From: Halocafeteria seosinensis
Lineage: Eukaryota > Sar > Bigyra > Bicosoecida
Direction of reading: 5' to 3'
Assembly: GCA_001687465.1 (NCBI GenBank)
Contig: LVLI01001100.1
Location: forward strand, 1-14,467
Length of the DNA stretch: 14,467 bases
Shown here: positions 10,201 through 14,467 of the stretch, one piece after another
How positions within the stretch are numbered: position 1 is the first letter of the stretch
Layout of the letters: every line of letters begins with the position of its first letter
Made by a program: the position numbers and the translations under genes
The notes under the pieces: generated by a model
The model's input: the letters and a program-made list of their open reading frames with translations, nothing else
Told to the model about the DNA's origin: nothing
Databases searched by the model: none

Positions 10201-10620
10201 AACCCGAAATAATCCATGGAATTCGGTGACGTTGGTCAAATCGATTATCCTCCCACGTCCATCAAATTCTTCGCTTCCAAAAAGGGTGATGTAGTCATCA
10301 GGTCTATGCGAAGTGATCCATACTAGCGGGCTGCATTGAAGCTCGAACAGTCTCTTCGCCGAAGTGTACCGGAAACATGATTCCTTTCCATTCAAAATAT
10401 TGTGCCGTAAATCCCTCTCTTCGCCTTTGCAGACCAAGGGAAACAAGAGCACGGTCAAGATCAGCTCCCGTATAGTTGCTCCATATAGAACCCGTGAACC
10501 GCAAAAGTTGGTACCATTACTTGTAGGTCTCATGAGCTCCCTCTCGTGGGATTGCGAATAGTCGAACTGATACCGTTCTGCTCCTCTAGTAGTGCCATGG
10601 CGGTGATATCGCTCCCGCAT
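7300..10620 (-). CDS. GLUG-repeat, Ser/Thr-stalk membrane protein, paralog C (local frameshift pair)
   Basis: The reading frame from the ATG at 10620 is open to the TGA at 9831-9829. The same frame is open again from about 9819 to the TAG at 7302-7300. Between these, one extra base near 9895 and a net loss of 13 bases near 9823 put about 65 bases into another frame; repeats 3 and 4 are recognisable there (ESNAGGICGADGGHENE). Start: the ATG at 10620 has A at -3; a second ATG at 10533 gives a shorter N-terminus before the hydrophobic run LILTVLLFPLVC. Order: signal or signal-anchor, N-terminal domain (SCFRYTS, EEFDGRGRIIDL, GLF), GLUG repeats, cap (WSDKIWGM, YSFPILRFQL), stalk (about 9216-8404), one transmembrane segment (about 8370-8296), YRRRRN, and a tail of about 330 residues. 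The tail carries KHDDPNSMYASQLGIPIGN, TGERKGS, LKLRQWKARLLAEPPPL and VEIEV, and ends KKEFGPILPSHY. It may be a young pseudogene, or functional if the two indels are assembly errors. Confidence 0.7.
9400..10122 (-). repeat. GLUG-like protein repeat array of paralog C
   Basis: The repeats are more divergent than in A, B and D: GGICGIRCGHNNGHVKIL, SYSTGTI, AGGIAGASAGDIHGTFNIT, then the frameshifted units, ECYTARQI, DCYTRGDI and NTCVSGSI. The first repeat is shorter (SSSGEIRSGG). The array crosses the frameshift pair at about 9822-9899. Confidence 0.75.
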
Positions 10621-10812
10621 TCTAAGAAGGGAAGCGTTCTACATAAAAGAGAGACCACCCTGAGTGGTAACTTGACAGCCCGCTCCCGCGGCTGAATTCC
10701 TGATTCCACCGACGTCGGAAGAGGGAAGCGCTCAGGCATCGAAGCCGGCCCGCAGTTGTAGTCTTGACACTTGTCCTGTTGATGATCTAAGCACAGGGCA
10801 TCGCGGTCACCT

Positions 10813-10827
10813 GAACAAGTACTGTAC
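10813..10827. promoter_or_regulatory. Related element gaacaagtactgtac in the D-C spacer
   Basis: On the minus strand this reads gtacagtacttgttc, close to the tactgtacttgttc block in the other two spacers (12 of 13 core bases match) but in the opposite orientation. It lies about 195 bases upstream of the C start. A shared regulatory element is possible; so is coincidence. Confidence 0.15.
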
Positions 10828-11163
10828 GCAATCACCGTCGTCCTGTGGTAGGAGCTCACGACAAAATGGCTCTCCTTCATTGGATACGACAGGTGTGGAC
10901 TACCTTTGGTGGTAAAACACAAACAAACAGTATCCCGTCACTAGGAAATTCCTCCATATACTTGTACATCTTTACAGGAACTCAACAACACCGTGGTCTT
11001 TTTACCGTATACAGGAGGGCACCAAGCGGCAGTCAGTTTGAGCCACTGTGGCCGTAGGTTGATGGAGGACATTATTAAGGACTGCATACCGTGACTAAGA
11101 AAGGTGACGGTGAATTATTTTTGGAAAAAACATACTGCATCGAGAAAATCATGAAATTTGCCC

Positions 11164-11218
11164 GCCTGGTGCGGAGTGGCCTGGTGTCGCAGGGGACTCC
11201 CAGCACCCTGCAGGCTGG
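11164..11218. other. GC-rich patch with direct repeat and small hairpin downstream of D
   Basis: gcctggtg occurs at 11164-11171 and again at 11179-11186. A 5-base stem (ccagc at 11200-11204 with gctgg at 11214-11218) closes a 9-base loop. The patch starts about 50 bases past the D stop. No function is assigned. Confidence 0.3.
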
Positions 11219-11268
11219 ACTGAGCTAAGCGACTAAGCGTTCCAGGTTGTCCATACAGCTAAAAAGAG

Positions 11269-14200
11269 CTAACTGAGTGAGGGCAGAATCGGCCCAAACT
11301 CCTTCTTCAAAACCGCCGTGCGAGCATGTTTTTCACGCTTCGCTCTCGCTTCACTAAGGAGAGCATCACGATTACGACGCCTGTTCCTCTTAGCGAATTC
11401 TAGTTGAGCTGTCCTATCCCTTGGCTTCTGCATGTCAAACTTGCTCTCTGTTTCGCGTTCGTTATCCACTTCAGCTGAAGTTTTCGATGTCGATGTATCG
11501 ACCTCGATCTCCACCAACGGAGGCGGTTCCGCCAATAACTTGGCCTTCCACTGTCGTAACTTCAGTCTGGTCCGATCGAAGCGACTCATGTCGTCAGTGT
11601 TTACACTCGATGCTAGAGCTACATGAATTACCGCATTCCCACTTGCAGATCCTTTCCTCTCTCCAGTATCCAATTTCGGAGAAGATACGGAAACCACTCG
11701 GATTTTCTCGAAATGAGATTCACGGTCGGAACCGACATCTAGGAGCAATACCTGTGGTCGAGATGCTGAGGGCATTTCATATGCCGACTGGAGTGTACCA
11801 GTTAACGTCGAAGACTCCATCCCAGCGCCAACATGAGATGTTGATGACACTGGAGAAGTACCTATTTGTCGTTGCACAGCTTGGCGTCGGTCGAGCGAGA
11901 ATGTCTCGGAGGTATGCTCTCGACTGCCTGAAGGAGAAACCTGAGTCGCAGTATTGGAGGCAGAATTAGAGGCCAGCGGATTGATATGTGCCAGTTCACA
12001 TTCTCTGGATGCAACTTTGGAATATACCTTAGAGCGGGCATCGTCAGTGGCAACGCTTACTTCAGCACCTCTTAGTTCATGGTCCCCAGCGGTCACATAT
12101 GTAGGGCGGAATTGCATACCTGTAGCCCCGCTGGACATCATTTGAAAATTGCCGATGGGTATGCCTAGTTGACTGGCATACATTGACTTGGGATCGTCAT
12201 GCTTTGTGGCCAAGTGCGAATTTCGTCGTCGTCGATACACGATAAAAATCAAACATATTACTCCTATCCCTATGAGGAAGGCACTCAGAAACATAAGCAT
12301 GACCAGAGGCACTGAGCTCGCCTTGGAGTCGGGACCCAACAACCCACCGCGCTCCTGCGGTGCGGTACTACTGGTGATCATCTCGGCAATTGCGGTTATG
12401 TTGGTCGAAGAAGTCTGAGCTGCCACGATGGACAAGGAAGCACTTGGAGTGGACTCCAACACCATGGAGTTCGTAGCACTCATGGATGGAAATGCCGACT
12501 GTTTCACCATTGATTCTGAGGGAGACAAACTTGTCATGCTAACTGAGGTACTCGATGTTGCCGTCCACCCTCCCACACTGATAGATACTGACGGAGTTTT
12601 CGTGGTCTCTTGAGTCCTAGTCGAGGCTGTGCTGCTTCTCGTCGGTTCCAGCGTAGCGAGATTCGACTGCTTTACAGTCCGCGAGATTGAGGGACTTTGC
12701 GAGGCAGTAACAGTCCGTGAAACTGAAGCAAAAGCCGTCAATGACGCTGTGCGGGAGGATGAAGTTGAGCTAGTAGATGTTGATGTCTGAGTTGGATCAG
12801 ACGAACTCGTTGTAGAGGTGGAAGCACTGGAGATGGGCGTCATTGTGGCAGAGACTGTAACTGTTGCCGTTTGCGTGCTAGCCGATGATGCGGTTGCCGA
12901 AGGAGTCATCGACCCTGACGAAGTAGCAGTATCGCTGACGGAAGACGTACTTGTTGCAGTGACCGACGAGGAAGAGGAGGGGCTGGACGATCTCGTGCTT
13001 GTACTCGACCGCGAGCTGGAGCTGCTCATGGTAGACGCAGGCGATGCTGTCAAAGTTGAAGAGCGAGAGACAGAGGAACTTGGGCTTCCTGTTGTCGATG
13101 CGGAAGGTGAAGGCGTCGATGTCCCACTTCTTGAAGCTGATGCAGTCACCGTTGGTGAAGCGGAAGGTGCAGGAAGCGCAAACCGCAATCTTGGGAGACT
13201 ATACCCCCTGTGAATGGTTCCATCTACAGTCCACACTTTATTCGACCATCTTTGTATTCCGTTGAACGAGTATACGGTGCCATCTATATCGGACAAGTTT
13301 CCCGAATTCCCTACAACAGGGACCGTATCGCTCGGATCATGTCCTATCAAGGACCCGCCGCTGCTTCCATTAAAGACCGAGTAGCTCACGCGAATAACAT
13401 CAGTGGCACCTTGAGATATCGCTCCAATTAAACCACCAGCATTTGATGCTATACTACCGGACGCGTATGTATTGTTGATGTACACATTGCCTGTGGCTGA
13501 TCCTGTAATACCACCTGCGCGGTAGCCACTAATGTCTCCCCATGAATAAGAATCTACGATGAGTACTACACCGCCACCATTTGCTGCTCCCTCTCCGGCT
13601 ATCCCTCCGCTAAATTCTGCAGCAATTTGTCCGGTGCTAAAGCATTCCTTGACTAGCACAAAGCCATCCAAGTACCCTGCTTCACGACCCACGATGCCAC
13701 CGCTCCCTATTTCAGAGCTGCGTAGAGTCCCAGAGGAATATGATCGGGAGATGTAGACTTGACCATGCGAATGCCCAGCAAGACCTCCACAAATACCACC
13801 TGCATAGTTTTCTTCAATATGCCCAGTGGAATAGCAGTCCGTGATATTGACAATCCCATGATTGTATCCTACACTGTTTCCTGCAATACCACCTGCATAT
13901 TGACCCAGTATCCTCCCTGTCGAGTACGAATTCGATATCTTGATTTGGCCATAGTCAAAGCCGCACTTCGCGCCACATATCCCTCCACTTTTACCGGAGA
14001 TGTGCCCTGATGTACTGCAAGAATCAACCGTGAAAAACTTTTGGCTCGCTTGGACAATGAACCCTCCTCCCCAGGCAATGGATCCACTCTTGACATCGAC
14101 GTTTTGGATCAACGGAGCTTGATCAAAGGAAACAACGTTGTCTAGTACCAGTAGTAGTGGGTATCCTAAACAACCCCTCAAATTGTGTAATACCACTCAA

Positions 14201-14467
14201 GTCAACGATGTTGCCGTCTCGTCGACCACCGTCAAACGTCTCATTCGCATCCAAGGAGATATAATCTTGCTTGGTATATCCCTGATGCTTCCACGCCAAC
14301 ACACTACAATTCATTTCAAAGAGTTTCCATTCCGCGGTATAGCGAAAGCACGGTTCAGTTCCATTCAGAATTCCAGACCGCAGATCCTTCGCTTCACTGA
14401 ATACCAAATGAAACGACCAGCAAAGTGCCAGCACGTTCCATAGAGCCCAACATCTATTAAAGTACAA
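11269..14467 (-). CDS. GLUG-repeat, Ser/Thr-stalk membrane protein, paralog D (start not seen; one frameshift)
   Basis: The frame enters at the window edge (YFNRCWALWNVLALCW, hydrophobic, then VFSEAKDLR), so the signal peptide is visible but the start codon probably lies outside. The N-terminal domain (CFRYTAEW, FEMNCSVLAW, DYISLDANETFDGG, FEGLF) reads on to about 14155, where 22 bases replace the 6 expected from B, a net gain of 16. The original frame then stops at 14125-14123. The downstream frame (DNVVSFDQAPLI onward) is open to the TAG at 11271-11269. It holds GLUG repeats (14070-13342), a cap (RWSNKVWTVDG, YSLPRLRFALP), a stalk (13176-12367), a transmembrane segment (12315-12238, SVPLVMLMFLSAFLIGIG onward), YRRRRN, and a tail with KHDDPKSMYASQLGIPIGN, TGERKGSASGNAVI, RQWKAKLLAEPPPLVEIEV and a terminal KKEFGPILPSLS. 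D is the most divergent tail but keeps all tail motifs. It could be functional if the insertion is an error or is spliced; I found no fitting GT-AG intron. Confidence 0.7.
13342..14070 (-). repeat. GLUG-like protein repeat array of paralog D
   Basis: Eight repeats in the same order as A: SCSTSGHI, GGICGAKCGFDYGQIKIS, NSYSTGRI, GGIAGNSVGYNHGIVNIT, DCYSTGHI, GGICGGLAGHSHGQVYIS, ECFSTGQI, SYSWGDI and NTYASGSI. Repeat 6 has Ser (DSYSWG) where A, B and C have Cys. Repeat 7 lacks the insertion seen in A and B. Confidence 0.8.

Larger units (their letters stand above)
10621..11268. other. Spacer between D stop and C start
   Basis: No convincing gene and no obvious similarity to the other two spacers, except a short element at 10813-10827. 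The part next to D is GC-rich (11161-11220). A minus-strand open frame from 10922 to 10530 and a plus-strand one at 10845-11057 have no recognisable content. I see no canonical AATAAA after the D stop and no clear TATA box before C. Confidence 0.55.
1..14467 (-). repeat. Head-to-tail array of four paralogous gene units
   Basis: Equivalent points recur at regular spacing. The A and B start ATGs are at 2336 and 6426 (4090 apart). The stops of B, C and D are at 3040, 7300 and 11269 (4260 and 3969 apart). Orientation is constant. The array probably continues beyond both window edges, since A lacks its 3' end and D its start. Confidence 0.85.

Noticed and set aside
10530-10922. Minus-strand frame of 130 codons overlapping the start of C in another frame
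   Set aside because: No recognisable domain, no counterpart upstream of A or B, and length expected by chance.
11269-14467. Bacterial GLUG adhesin
   Set aside because: The single-pass helix with a polybasic stop-transfer, a 330-residue cytoplasmic tail, long spacers and absence of bacterial neighbours or ribosome-binding sites favour a eukaryote.

Overview
The window is eukaryotic nuclear DNA, most likely from an intron-poor alga or other protist. It encodes large type I membrane proteins with an N-terminal hydrophobic signal, a GLUG-type repeat ectodomain, a very long Ser/Thr/Pro stalk, one transmembrane segment and a long basic cytoplasmic tail. There are no bacterial gene neighbours, operons or Shine-Dalgarno patterns, and spacers are 650 to 870 bases. 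The phylum cannot be fixed from the sequence alone; red algae and stramenopiles are reasonable guesses.

Everything recognisable belongs to one gene family: four head-to-tail paralogs, all on the minus strand. I call them A (about 2336 to 1, 3' end outside the window), B (about 6426 to 3040), C (about 10620 to 7300) and D (14467 to 11269, start codon not seen). All share the order: cleaved signal, N-terminal domain with two Cys, about eight GLUG-like repeats, a short Trp-containing cap, Ser/Thr stalk, transmembrane helix followed by YRRRRN, and a tail of about 330 residues ending KKEFGPILPS. A is open along all 771 codons I translated; its only fault is an ambiguous base (N, 2315) just after the likely start. 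B is a multiply frameshifted pseudogene. C has a small compensated frameshift pair in the repeats. D has a net 16-base insertion near its N-terminus.

The three spacers hold no convincing gene. Those upstream of A and B are homologous, so the duplicated unit of about 4.1 to 4.3 kb includes promoter and 3' flank. Relatedness changes along the genes: B resembles A in the ectodomain and stalk, but its transmembrane and tail region is almost identical to that of C, while the ectodomain of C is the most divergent. This looks like recombination or gene conversion within the array.

A cell-surface adhesin, wall-anchor or recognition-receptor role is inferred from architecture only. No enzymatic or known signalling domain is visible in the tail.
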